Of a stretch of 64,000 nt of DNA, positions 43,946-52,579 are shown piece by piece. Both the position numbers and the translations under genes were made by a program. Source of the DNA: JBCBUE01 sp039818285 (GTDB taxonomy: Bacteria > Planctomycetota > Phycisphaerae > Phycisphaerales > Phycisphaeraceae); the NCBI GenBank assembly GCA_039818285.1, contig JBCBUE010000009.1:15530-79529 (forward strand), written 5' to 3'. Numbering within the stretch: position 1 is the first letter of the stretch; each line of letters begins with the position of its first letter. The notes beneath the pieces were generated by a model that saw nothing but the letters and a program-made list of their open reading frames with translations, had not been told where the DNA came from and ran no database searches.

Positions 43946-44683
43946 GGCGAGCTCATCCTGCCGATCAGCCACCGCTGGGCCTCGGCGTTTCTCGACCAGG
44001 GCTTTGAGCCGAGCCGGGTGGTCGTCCACCGCGTCGGCGTGACGGTGCCCGAGGCGAAGGGCAGCACGCCCCCGCCCTACCGGCCCGGCGAGACGCTGCG
44101 GCTGATGACCGTCTGCCGGCTGGTCGAGAAGAAGGGCACGGCCGTGACGCTCGACGCCCTGGCCGAGCTCAAGCGACGAGGCGGGCCGCCGTTTGTGTTC
44201 ACGATCGTCGGCGACGGGCCGCTCCGCGCGTCGTTGGAGCGACGCGTGACCGAGCTGGGACTGGACGACGAGGTCACGTTCACCGGCGGGCTGCCGCGCG
44301 ACCGGGTCGTCGAGCAGTACCGCGCCCACCACCTGTTCGTCCTGCCCAGCGTCACCAGCTCGACCGGCGACCAGGAAGGCGTGCCGACCGTGCTGATGGA
44401 GGCGATGGCCCGCGGGCTGGTGGCGGTGTCGACCCTGCACAGCGGCATCCCCGAGCTGGTCGAGGACGGCGTCGGCGGTCGGCTGGTCCCCGAGCACGAC
44501 GCGACCGCGCTGGCCTCGGCCATCCGCGAGCTGGCCGAGCGGCCGCAGGACTGGCCGCCGATGCAGCGGTCGGCACGCGCCAAGGTCGAGGCCGAGTTCG
44601 AGATCAACAAGCTCAACGATCGGCTCGCCACCCTGCTGGCCGACCTCGCGGCCACGGGCGGCCGGGCGGGGTCGATCCGGTAG
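43889..44683 (+). CDS. GT4 glycosyltransferase, N-terminal half missing
   Basis: The 264-residue product keeps only the C-terminal half of a GT4 enzyme: HRWASAFLDQGFEPSRVVVH, LMTVCRLVEKKGTAVTLDAL, TIVGDGPLRASLE and SSTGDQEGVPTVLMEAMARG. The first about 20 residues (MRFVKLVARHHTNNSISIS) come from the low-GC cassette and do not belong to the fold. The acceptor-binding half (about 170-180 residues) is absent, so the protein cannot be a normal enzyme. It is probably the remnant of the resident gene, still in frame and coupled to the new glycosyltransferase by ATGA. It could be folded junk or a regulatory fragment. Native part is GC-rich. Confidence 0.8.
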   Translation: MRFVKLVARHHTNNSISISGELILPISHRWASAFLDQGFEPSRVVVHRVGVTVPEAKGSTPPPYRPGETLRLMTVCRLVEKKGTAVTLDALAELKRRGGPPFVFTIVGDGPLRASLERRVTELGLDDEVTFTGGLPRDRVVEQYRAHHLFVLPSVTSSTGDQEGVPTVLMEAMARGLVAVSTLHSGIPELVEDGVGGRLVPEHDATALASAIRELAERPQDWPPMQRSARAKVEAEFEINKLNDRLATLLADLAATGGRAGSIR

Positions 44684-44755
44684 CATGCCCGCCCGCGCCG
44701 CGGCCCGGAACCGGCCTCCCGCTCGCTCGATGCCTCCCCTCGCTGAGCCGTCTCC

Positions 44756-45703
44756 GTGAAGTTCTCCGTCGTCATCCCCTGCCACAACGCCGAGCCCTTC
44801 ATCGGGCAGACGCTGGCGTCCGTCGCCGCTCAGACCCTCGCGGCGCACGAGGTCGTCGTCGTCAACGACCGCTCGACCGACGACTCGGACGACGTGGTCA
44901 AGGCTAGCGACCTGCCGATCACCCTGCTGCACACGGATTTCGGCAACGCCGCCGCCGCCCGCAACGCCGGCATCGACGCCGCGACCGGCGACTGGATCGC
45001 CTTCCTCGACGCCGACGACCTCTGGCTGCCCGAGCACCTGGCCAACGCGAGCGACGTGCTCGGAGGATCGAGCGACATCGCCCTGCACGGCCATCGCCAG
45101 CTTATGCAGGACGGACGCGTCAGCGCCGAGCCGATCCCCTGGCCGCACGAGACGCCCGCCAACGGCCTGCCCGACGATCGGTTCCTCGTGTACTTCAGCG
45201 ATCGGATGATCTTCAACACCTCCTCGGTGGTCATGGATCGCGCGACGCTGATCGAGCGGGGCAAGTTCAACGCCGCGTTCAAGCGTCGGCACGACATGGA
45301 GATGTGGCTGCGCGTGACCAAGGGGCGGACGTGGGCCTACGACCCGCGCGCGACCATGATCTATCGGCGGGACACGATGGACAGCGTCTCGCGAGAGAAC
45401 TGGGCGAGCAGCGAGCTGTGGCACCTGCGCATGCTGCTCGAGTGCGAGCCTCAGTATCCGACCCCGGCGATGCACAAGCTGCTCGGCAAGGCGGCCCGAC
45501 GGACGCTCGCCAGCGCCTACACCGACGGCAACGCCGACGATCGCGCCGCGGCGTGGGAGCTGGCCGGGCCCAGGCTTCGGCCGCGCGATCGCTGGGCCTT
45601 CCGCGCCACCGGCCTTGCCCCGGGGTTCTTTGCCTCGATCAACCGCTGGCGACGCGGCCGGCTGCGATCGCGGGCCGCGGCGACGCGGAGAGAGCTCACG
45701 TGA
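44756..45703 (+). CDS. GT2 family glycosyltransferase
   Basis: The 315-residue protein is a GT-A fold enzyme of family 2: FSVVIPCHNAEPFIGQTLAS at the start, VVVVNDRSTDD (nucleotide-binding Asp), then AAARNAGIDAATGDWIAFLD with the D-A-D-D metal motif, and a C-terminal acceptor region with FKRRHDMEMWLRV (the E/D-D-x-E-x-W catalytic-base pattern). It should add one sugar to the lipid-linked repeat unit. GTG at 44756. The last 60 residues are basic and probably membrane-associated. Confidence 0.92.
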   Translation: MKFSVVIPCHNAEPFIGQTLASVAAQTLAAHEVVVVNDRSTDDSDDVVKASDLPITLLHTDFGNAAAARNAGIDAATGDWIAFLDADDLWLPEHLANASDVLGGSSDIALHGHRQLMQDGRVSAEPIPWPHETPANGLPDDRFLVYFSDRMIFNTSSVVMDRATLIERGKFNAAFKRRHDMEMWLRVTKGRTWAYDPRATMIYRRDTMDSVSRENWASSELWHLRMLLECEPQYPTPAMHKLLGKAARRTLASAYTDGNADDRAAAWELAGPRLRPRDRWAFRATGLAPGFFASINRWRRGRLRSRAAATRRELT

Positions 45704-45743
45704 TCGCCCCGCGACCCGAGGCAGCGCGACGGGGTCGTCGCCC

Positions 45744-46895
45744 ATGAGGATCGGCTGGGTCATTCACGGCCACGAGCGCTACGGCGTGCGCACCGCCACG
45801 CTCGCCATCACCGATGTCGCCCGCTCCCTTGGCGTCGAGCCGTGCTTTCTCTGCCTCGGACGGGGGGATTTCTACGACGAGCTCTCGGCCGACCCCGACC
45901 GTCGGATCGAACTGATCGCGGACAAGGCGCCGCCGCCGCCACGCGGGGGGCTTCTGGGCAAGCTGCTCTGGCCGACTACGCTGCCGCGCTACGGCAAGCA
46001 ACTGCGCGATCGCCTCCGCGAAGCGGTCGGCCAGTACGAGTGCGTAGCGCTGCATCTCACGCGCCCGACGCAGCTCTGGGTCGTGCCGCCCAACCTCGCC
46101 ACGCCGCGCCCGCCGATCTTCTGGGAGATGCCTAACGTCATCGCCTCGGCCGTGTCGGCCCGCTGGTACCGCGTCGCCTGCCGGCGCTGGGGCGTTCGGC
46201 CGCTGCCCAACAGCGCCTTCACCGAACGCTCGCTGCGCGGCGGCCTCGAGACCCATGTCATCTACCCGCCCGTTGATGTCCATCGCTGGGACCCCGAGCC
46301 GGTCGAGCCGATCGACCTGACAGGCATCGGCGTGCCGGGCGACGCGGCCGTCGTCGCGATCGCCGCCCAGCTCAAGCCGAGGAAGGGCCAGCGCGTGCTG
46401 ATCGAGGCGTTCGCCGGGTTGAGCGTGAACACGACGCCGCCGCATCTCGTGATCATCGGCGGCGGGGACGCGGCCTATCGCCAAGGCCTCGAAGAACTCG
46501 TGCGGCGTCTCGGACTCGACGACCGCGTGCACTTCACCGGCGAGAGCAACGAGGTGCCGCGCTACTTCCGCGCCGCCGACGTCGTCGTCAACGCCCGGAC
46601 CGACCCCGAACCCTACGGCCTCACCGTCGTCGAGGCGATGTCGATGGGCAAGCCCGTCGTCGCTCACGCGCTGGGCGGCCCGAGCGAGACGGTCCTCGAT
46701 GGGCAGACCGGCTGGCTGTTCCCCGAGCCCACGCCCGAGGCCCTGCGTGCCGCGCTGCAACGGGCATTCGACGCGCGATCGCGCTGGCCCGAGATCGGCG
46801 ACGCCGCACGACGCCGGGCGACCGACGAGTACTCGTACGAGGCGGCCGCGATCCGTTATCGCCGAGCCTTAGCGCATGCCGGGCTGTCGCTCTAG
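45744..46895 (+). CDS. GT4 family glycosyltransferase
   Basis: The 383-residue protein is a GT4 enzyme: MRIGWVIHGHERYGVRTATL at the start, then WEMPNVIASAVS, VIYPPVDVHRWD, VVAIAAQLKPRKGQRVLIEA, LVIIGGGDAAYRQGLEELVR and the donor-binding DPEPYGLTVVEAMSMGKPVV (E-x7-E pattern) with ALGGPSETV. ATG at 45744, 41 nt after the GT2 stop. Last gene of the plus-strand half of the locus; the sulfotransferase gene 46972-47655 converges on it from the other strand. Confidence 0.9.
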   Translation: MRIGWVIHGHERYGVRTATLAITDVARSLGVEPCFLCLGRGDFYDELSADPDRRIELIADKAPPPPRGGLLGKLLWPTTLPRYGKQLRDRLREAVGQYECVALHLTRPTQLWVVPPNLATPRPPIFWEMPNVIASAVSARWYRVACRRWGVRPLPNSAFTERSLRGGLETHVIYPPVDVHRWDPEPVEPIDLTGIGVPGDAAVVAIAAQLKPRKGQRVLIEAFAGLSVNTTPPHLVIIGGGDAAYRQGLEELVRRLGLDDRVHFTGESNEVPRYFRAADVVVNARTDPEPYGLTVVEAMSMGKPVVAHALGGPSETVLDGQTGWLFPEPTPEALRAALQRAFDARSRWPEIGDAARRRATDEYSYEAAAIRYRRALAHAGLSL

Positions 46896-46971
46896 CCCAG
46901 ACCGCCGGCCAAACACTCGGTCATGCACCCCCGCGCCACGGGCCCTTCGCGTCGGGGTGACGGCGTAAGGG

Positions 46972-47655
46972 TCATTCGTCGTCGAACTCGAAGCCAAAAC
47001 GCTTGATCTCGTCTCGGTACTCGCGCGCGATCAGGTCCTTGAGCTTGGGCGTGTAAGCATCCACGTAAGACTCGCCCGACCCCGCGACCAGCCGCGGCAG
47101 TTCGGCGTCCTCCAGCCCGATCCGCTCGGCGACGATCGCGAAATCCTCGTGCAACCGGTTGAATCGTCCGACGAAATCCATCGGAACCCGCCCGCGATGA
47201 TCGACGAGCCAGAACAACTGGCTGCGGAGCATGCGCTTGCCCACGCCGTTGCGCGAGTCGGTCAGCAGCCGCTCGAAGCTCCACGACGAATCGGTGCCGG
47301 TGTTGCGCTGCTGGCGCTCGTCGCGCATCACGTTCTTGTACCAGGAATAGGCGCGGGCCCAGGGGTTGCGGACAAAGGTGAACTTGAAGTAGTCACGCCA
47401 CTGCTCCGGGGACGCAGGGACGAACTGGCGCCGACGTCGATAACGCTTCAGCGTGATCCAAGGAGGCTCGTACCGGCTGGGTATCAGGACGCACCGCGCC
47501 AGGCCGAACGGCCCGAGCGGCTCGATCTCGCGGATCAGTCGGTGGTCCTGGACCCCGCGTTTGAATTCCTCGAAGTGGCCGAGCTTTTTCTCAACGCTCG
47601 TGCCGCCGGTCTTGGGGATGTGGATGAAGATGCAGCGGTGCGTGTCGGAGATCAA
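46972..47655 (-). CDS. Sulfotransferase, Sulfotransfer_2 type
   Basis: The 227-residue protein has the PAPS loop CIFIHIPKTGGTSVEKKLG (H-I-P-K-T-G-G-T-S) and the 3'-phosphate motif FKFTFVRNPWARAYSWYKNV (R-N-P-x-x-R-x-x-S), the hallmark of the HNK-1/chondroitin 2-type sulfotransferase family, here in a bacterium. The TTG at 47655 overlaps the previous stop (TTGA). Its type differs from the other four, so the cluster likely sulfates at least two kinds of position. Convergent with the GT4 gene ending at 46895. Confidence 0.85.
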   Translation of the reverse strand: MISDTHRCIFIHIPKTGGTSVEKKLGHFEEFKRGVQDHRLIREIEPLGPFGLARCVLIPSRYEPPWITLKRYRRRRQFVPASPEQWRDYFKFTFVRNPWARAYSWYKNVMRDERQQRNTGTDSSWSFERLLTDSRNGVGKRMLRSQLFWLVDHRGRVPMDFVGRFNRLHEDFAIVAERIGLEDAELPRLVAGSGESYVDAYTPKLKDLIAREYRDEIKRFGFEFDDE

Positions 47656-48839
47656 TCCTCTGCCTCGCTGTGGCTTCGTGAAGGGGTCAGGTCTCGATAG
47701 ATCGACAGGCTGCGTGCCGCGATCGCGGGCCAAGTATACCGGTCGGCGACGAGCCGCCTGGCGCTCGCGCCCAGGGCCGTCGCGGCGTCCGGGTCGGCGT
47801 CGAGACGGGCGAACGCCTCGGCAAACCGGGCGGGGTCGCGCTCGACGATCAGCCCGGCGCCCTGCTCGGCCACCTCGGGGAAGTGGCACTCCGGCGTGAT
47901 CACGACGGGCAACCCCATCGCCATCGCCTCGGTGATCGCCATGCTGAAGCCTTCCTGTCGGCTGGGCAGCACGAACGCCGCCGCGTCGCGCAGCATCTCC
48001 AGCTTCTGCACGCCGTAGACGGGGCCGATCGCCCGCACGGCTTCACCCAACCCCTGTGCCGCAATCCGATCGTCGAGCGTTGACCCATAACCTCCGTCGG
48101 GCCCCGCGACGATCAGCTTGGCCCGGCCCCCTGAACGTCGATAGGCGCCGAAGGCATCGATCAGTACGTCCAGGCCCTTTTTGTAGTGCAGACGGCTCAT
48201 GAACAGCATGTACGGATCGTCTTGCAGGAACGCCCGGTTCGCCGAACGAAACCGGCCGGGTTCGGGCGGCGGGTCGAACTGATCGAAGTCGATGCCGTTG
48301 GGCAGCGTCACCGGCGGGCAGCGAAGCCCCAACGGCTCGATGAGTCGGCCCTCGTCCTCGTTGAGGACGTGCAACGCCGCGGCGCCGTTGAGCATGCGAC
48401 GATGGAACAGCGTGAGGAAGACCCGCTTCTTGAGCTTCTTCTGTGTCAGGCTCCATGGGTCGAGCATGCCGTGCGGCGCGAGGAGGTACGGCGTCTTGGT
48501 GCGACGGCAGAGCGCCGCGGCGGACAACAGCAACGGCTCCCAGACGCCGTGCAAGTGGACGACGTCAGCCGCCTCGATCCGGGGGCCAAGCCACCGCTGC
48601 ATGGCGCCGCCGGGGCGGGCCGCGGCGAGCCCCGTCGCCTCGCAGAAGTCTGCGTCGACCTCGTCGCCGCCCCGTTGCTCGTGCAGCAGCGCCATGGCGG
48701 ACGGCGTGTCGGGGCCGGCGTAGCTGGCGATACGCACCGTCTGGCCGAGGCCGTGCTGCGCCGACGCGAGGCCTGCCACCACCGCCGGCACCCCGCCGCC
48801 GGTCGGCTCGAGCGTCGGGATCACGTGAAGGATGGCCAC
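47652..48839 (-). CDS. GT4 family glycosyltransferase
   Basis: The 395-residue protein reads like WcaC/WbaZ-type GT4 enzymes: MAILHVIPTLEPTGGGVPAV (N-terminal Gly-rich loop), VVHLHGVWEPLLLSAAAL, YLLAPHGMLDPWSL, then VTLPNGIDFDQF, MLFMSRLHYKKGLDVLIDAF, and the donor motif PSRQEGFSMAITEAMAMGLP (E-x7-E). GTG at 48839 lies 1 nt after the upstream sulfotransferase stop. Its own stop overlaps the next gene. Cytoplasmic sugar transfer to the lipid-linked unit. Confidence 0.92.
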   Translation of the reverse strand: MAILHVIPTLEPTGGGVPAVVAGLASAQHGLGQTVRIASYAGPDTPSAMALLHEQRGGDEVDADFCEATGLAAARPGGAMQRWLGPRIEAADVVHLHGVWEPLLLSAAALCRRTKTPYLLAPHGMLDPWSLTQKKLKKRVFLTLFHRRMLNGAAALHVLNEDEGRLIEPLGLRCPPVTLPNGIDFDQFDPPPEPGRFRSANRAFLQDDPYMLFMSRLHYKKGLDVLIDAFGAYRRSGGRAKLIVAGPDGGYGSTLDDRIAAQGLGEAVRAIGPVYGVQKLEMLRDAAAFVLPSRQEGFSMAITEAMAMGLPVVITPECHFPEVAEQGAGLIVERDPARFAEAFARLDADPDAATALGASARRLVADRYTWPAIAARSLSIYRDLTPSRSHSEAED

Positions 48840-48840
48840 G

Positions 48841-49797
48841 TCAGGCCCCTACTCGGTCGACCACGGGCGGGCTGTCCCGCAGCGGTTGATCGGGGTCCAG
48901 GGCGTAGCCCAGTTGGGTCGGCAGGTCGCCGAGTCGTTGCCAGGCGGTGTCGATGTCGGCCTGCTTCCACCCGCGCCAGTTGCTGAGGCTGGGGCGAAAC
49001 CCGCGCAGGACCTGCGCCTCGGGATCGCCGGTGCCCTGGTCGTGCGGCATGTCGTTGAAGTTCAAGACCGCCTCTTCCCAAGGCTCGCCGACGAACTCGA
49101 ACATCCCCCGCAACAACGGCGCCGGCTCGCTGACCAAGCGCTCGTAGTGCACGCTGTAACACCGCTCGGGGTGCGCGTCGATCCAGCCCAGCTGACGCTC
49201 GAGCCCGTCTCGGATGTAGTCACAGACCGCGCCCAGCGGGTCGTCGCCGTAGTCGATGAAGTCCCAGCCCTTGTTGAGCAGCGAGTTCGCGACGTCCAGC
49301 GGGTGACGGAAGATCATGACGTACGGACAGGTCGGCCCGTAGAGTTCCTCGATGAAGGGCAAGATCTCGACGTAGTGCGGGGTCTTCTCGGCCCAGCGTG
49401 GCTTGTCCTTGCCGGCGCAATAGGCGCGGAAGTAGAAGTCGACGGCCCGCCGCAGGCCGGCGATCTGCTGCGAGCGATCCAGCCCCATCTGCTCGAGGCC
49501 GATGCCGAAGTTCTTCTCGTCGGCCGCGGCCGAGAGGAACTGCAGGAAGTAGGTCTCGGGCGGGCAGGCGATGCGGCTGTGGCTGTCGACGATCTGGCGC
49601 ACGACCGTCGTGCCAGAGCGGTGTAGGCCGATGAGGAAAATCGGCGGCTCGGCCGAGGCGTCGTCGTCCACCACCACCAGCCGGTCTCGCTCGACCGTGC
49701 GTGGTTGACGGGCCATCATCCAGAGCTTGCGCACCAAGGCTTTGGCGCGGAAGCTCATCGGGGTCAGGTTGGCGGAACGGTCGGCGGGGCCCGTCAT
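48841..49797 (-). CDS. Sulfotransferase (Sulfotransfer_3 type)
   Basis: The 318-residue protein has the PAPS loop IFLIGLHRSGTTVVRQIVDS (R-S-G-T-T) and the 3'-phosphate motif YVMIFRHPLDVANSLLNKGW (R-H-P-x-D-x-x-x-S), with WAEKTPHYVEILPFIEEL between, as in the sulfotransferase 3 family. ATG at 49797 overlaps the Wzy-like stop by 4 bp (ATGA). Membership in the same transcript as polymerase and glycosyltransferases supports a role in glycan sulfation. Substrate unknown. Confidence 0.87.
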   Translation of the reverse strand: MTGPADRSANLTPMSFRAKALVRKLWMMARQPRTVERDRLVVVDDDASAEPPIFLIGLHRSGTTVVRQIVDSHSRIACPPETYFLQFLSAAADEKNFGIGLEQMGLDRSQQIAGLRRAVDFYFRAYCAGKDKPRWAEKTPHYVEILPFIEELYGPTCPYVMIFRHPLDVANSLLNKGWDFIDYGDDPLGAVCDYIRDGLERQLGWIDAHPERCYSVHYERLVSEPAPLLRGMFEFVGEPWEEAVLNFNDMPHDQGTGDPEAQVLRGFRPSLSNWRGWKQADIDTAWQRLGDLPTQLGYALDPDQPLRDSPPVVDRVGA

Positions 49798-51383
49798 CGA
49801 GAGAACCGTATGGCAGGGGGGTTGGGCATCTTGCGGATGAACAGCCCGAGCAGGATAAGAACCAGCATCCCGACTTCAAACTTGTTAAACGCAAACCAAC
49901 GAAGGCCGCCGCGCATCTCGCGGAACAGGAAGTCCCCAAAGCCTAGCGCCGGGATCAACGCCATGGCCTTGTAGCGGCTCAGCCAGACGCCGCGATCGAC
50001 GATGGAGAAGAAAAACCCGATCAGCAGGCCGCCCTGGACGATGCCCGCCCAGCCGTAGCGGAGCCACCAGAAGCCCACCATGCCTTGGGCGAGGCCGACG
50101 CCCTTGCCAAAGTCGACCGCCCCGCCGCGGATGATGTTCGCCCAGTTGGCGGCCTCGTCGATGGGCTTGCCGGGCCAGAGCGCCCGAGGGATCGGCGAGA
50201 TGACGGCCTCGAAGATCGTGCGCGGGATGCAGGTGACCCAGGTGATGCCGGGGGCCGAGTCGTAGAAGGGCGCCCGTTGCTCGGGGATCAACTGGATCAG
50301 CATCAAGGAGTGCGAGAAGCCGGTGTTGTCGCGTGGATCGACCAGCTTGGTGTTCTCCCAGTCCGCCTCGAAGATCGACCCGCCGCGGTTGTAGGCCTGG
50401 ATCTGCATCAGCAGGAAGAAGGGGATGGCCAGGGCGGCACACGCGAGGAAGGCCTTCTTGCGGTGGTGCTTGACCCACGTCCGCAGCGGGTCGAGGATCA
50501 TCTGCATGCGGATGAAGAGCAGCGCCAGCAGCGGCAGCGCCAGCGAGACCACCTGGCCACGGGTGCCCGACCCGAAGGCCTCGGCCAACGCGAAGAGAAA
50601 GATCACGCCGCAGATGATCCACTCGAACGCGGCCTTGGCCATGAAGACGGCGTAGAAGCAGGCGATGATCGCCGCCATGGTGCTCAGCTTCAGCCAGAAG
50701 CTGGTGTACGCCGCGAACGAGGAGGCCAGCCGGCCGGATCGGCCGATCGTCCAGATCGAGCCGGCCTGCTCCGAGCGAAAGCTCGTGAAGTCGATCCAGA
50801 TCGCCTGGTAAAAGGGCACGTTGGTGAAGAGCGCGTACGGCACTAGGCTGAACAGGAACAACCCCACCGTCAGCCACAGCAGCATCCGCGGGTTCTCGGG
50901 CTGCGGCATGACCGCGGCCGCCAGACGCGCCACCGTGTTGCCCCAGGGGATGACCAGCCCGATCATCACCATGCCGAAAAAAAACATGTGCAGGAACGTC
51001 GCCTTGGCCAGCAGCGCGTCGGACAGGTCCAGCCGGGCGTGATACCCCCGCAGTTGGATCAGATCGACGGACGAGGTCCAGTTCGCGAGATAGTCCATCA
51101 TGAACCAGATCACGAGCCCCGCGAGAAACATCAGGGTGCCCACGCCCAGCCGCTGCGGGAACGCCAGCAGCTCCATCAGCATGATGATCAGCGTCGCGAC
51201 CAGCGCCAGGACCCAGACGGTCGTGGTGATCATGGGCACGCCGTCGCTCATCCAAGAGACGTACGCCAGGAACGACAAGAGGAAGAAGGGCACCGGCAGC
51301 CACTTGGGCCGGCGCATCGGCTCGTCGTAGTAGATCGCGGAGAACTGGAGATGCCAATCCAGGGGTTGAGCGGCTGCGGTCAT
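49794..51383 (-). CDS. Wzy-like oligosaccharide repeat-unit polymerase
   Basis: The 529-residue protein has about eleven or twelve membrane helices and a large periplasmic loop (about 325-425). SGTRGQVVSLALPLLALLFI and, in the loop, IPRALWPGKPIDEAANW resemble the conserved segments of O-antigen polymerases, where P-R-x-L-W-P-x-K-P is typical. Wzy joins repeat units on undecaprenyl carriers in the periplasm. No chain-length regulator (Wzz/Wzc) or outer-membrane exporter (Wza) is in the window. Start taken at 51383, 2 nt after the preceding gene's stop. Confidence 0.82.
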   Translation of the reverse strand: MTAAAQPLDWHLQFSAIYYDEPMRRPKWLPVPFFLLSFLAYVSWMSDGVPMITTTVWVLALVATLIIMLMELLAFPQRLGVGTLMFLAGLVIWFMMDYLANWTSSVDLIQLRGYHARLDLSDALLAKATFLHMFFFGMVMIGLVIPWGNTVARLAAAVMPQPENPRMLLWLTVGLFLFSLVPYALFTNVPFYQAIWIDFTSFRSEQAGSIWTIGRSGRLASSFAAYTSFWLKLSTMAAIIACFYAVFMAKAAFEWIICGVIFLFALAEAFGSGTRGQVVSLALPLLALLFIRMQMILDPLRTWVKHHRKKAFLACAALAIPFFLLMQIQAYNRGGSIFEADWENTKLVDPRDNTGFSHSLMLIQLIPEQRAPFYDSAPGITWVTCIPRTIFEAVISPIPRALWPGKPIDEAANWANIIRGGAVDFGKGVGLAQGMVGFWWLRYGWAGIVQGGLLIGFFFSIVDRGVWLSRYKAMALIPALGFGDFLFREMRGGLRWFAFNKFEVGMLVLILLGLFIRKMPNPPAIRFSR

Positions 51384-51385
51384 CG

Positions 51386-52579
51386 CTATCTCGCAGTCTG
51401 GAAGGCGTCGATCACGGTTGTCGCTTGGCTGGCCGCGGTCAACCGCGATCGGACCAGTTCTTGGCCGGCGGCACCCATCGCGCTCAGCATATCACGATGG
51501 CACAGCCCCTGATCGAGAGCATCGACCAGATCGGGCACGGACTTTGGCCGCACCACCCACCCCGTGCCCGGCGACTCGGCCGATGCGTCGAAGCGCTCGA
51601 TCAGCGGCGCAAACCCCGCGTCGTCGCAGAGGATCACCGGCGTCCCGCACGCCAACGCCTCGCCGTACACGTTGCCGTACCCCTCGTCCCAGGACGGCAT
51701 CGCGAACACGTCGGCCCACGCCATCCACGGCAGCACCTCGTCGAACGGGACACGCCCCAGCACCCGAGCCCGGCCCTCGCGCTCCAGCGGCGCCAGCCTC
51801 TCGGCCAACGCCGGCGGCGGCTGCGTGCCCAGCACGAGCACCGCGTCGGGGTGGCCCTGGGCCGCGGTCGTGAACGCCTCGACCAGTTCCTCGAAGCCCT
51901 TGCGGCGGTAGTAGTACGCCAGCGACAGGACGATGAACTTGCCCTCAAGATCGGCGGGACGCGGACGCCGCAAGAGCTCGGGGTCGGGCAGGCGGATCGC
52001 GTTCGGCAGGAACGCGGCGTTGTCGATGCCCAGCGACGACAGGCGCTCCACCATCTGCGGCCCCACGCAGAACAGACGCTCCGCCGACGCGCCCACGCGA
52101 CGGTACGCGTCCTGCAACGCGCTGCCCGGCTCGATCCCCATGACCGCCGGGGCCGCCTGATCCAGCACCGCGAACGGGACGCGACGCCCTTTCAGGATCG
52201 TCGGCATCGCCAGGCCCCAGGGCAGCGCGGGGTGAGCGAGGATCGCGTCGGGCCGGACGCGGTCGATCTCGCGGCGCAACGCGCGGCCGCCCGCAAGCGC
52301 AAACCAGTTCGCCACCGGGCCGGGGCGTTGCGGTTGCAGGCGGAACTTAACGAACGAGGTGAAGGGAAACGGCAGCCGCGGGCACACGCACTCGACCCCG
52401 TCCTGCACGGCGCGGATCGGCACGCCGCCGCCGCGACCGAGCGTCAACGGCTTCACGACAGTGACCTCGACCCCCCGGTCGCGCAGCGCGTGCGCCAGCA
52501 CCCGGTGCTGACGCATGAGATCGGGGGTCCGCGGCGTCGGGTAGGCAAAGGTGCAGAACAGCAGGCGATCAATCGACAA
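51386..52579 (-). CDS. GT4 family glycosyltransferase
   Basis: The 397-residue protein is a GT4 enzyme of the teichuronic/LPS type: LLFCTFAYPTPRTPDLMRQH at the start, AILAHPALPWGLAMPTILK, AAFLPNAIRLPDPELL, VLSLAYYYRRKGFEELVEAF, AVLVLGTQPPPALAERL, and MPSWDEGYGNVYGEALACGT carrying the E-x7-E donor site. The start is TTG 52579, whose codon lies inside the beta-helix gene (11-bp overlap). Followed after 2 nt by the Wzy-like gene. Confidence 0.9.
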   Translation of the reverse strand: MSIDRLLFCTFAYPTPRTPDLMRQHRVLAHALRDRGVEVTVVKPLTLGRGGGVPIRAVQDGVECVCPRLPFPFTSFVKFRLQPQRPGPVANWFALAGGRALRREIDRVRPDAILAHPALPWGLAMPTILKGRRVPFAVLDQAAPAVMGIEPGSALQDAYRRVGASAERLFCVGPQMVERLSSLGIDNAAFLPNAIRLPDPELLRRPRPADLEGKFIVLSLAYYYRRKGFEELVEAFTTAAQGHPDAVLVLGTQPPPALAERLAPLEREGRARVLGRVPFDEVLPWMAWADVFAMPSWDEGYGNVYGEALACGTPVILCDDAGFAPLIERFDASAESPGTGWVVRPKSVPDLVDALDQGLCHRDMLSAMGAAGQELVRSRLTAASQATTVIDAFQTAR

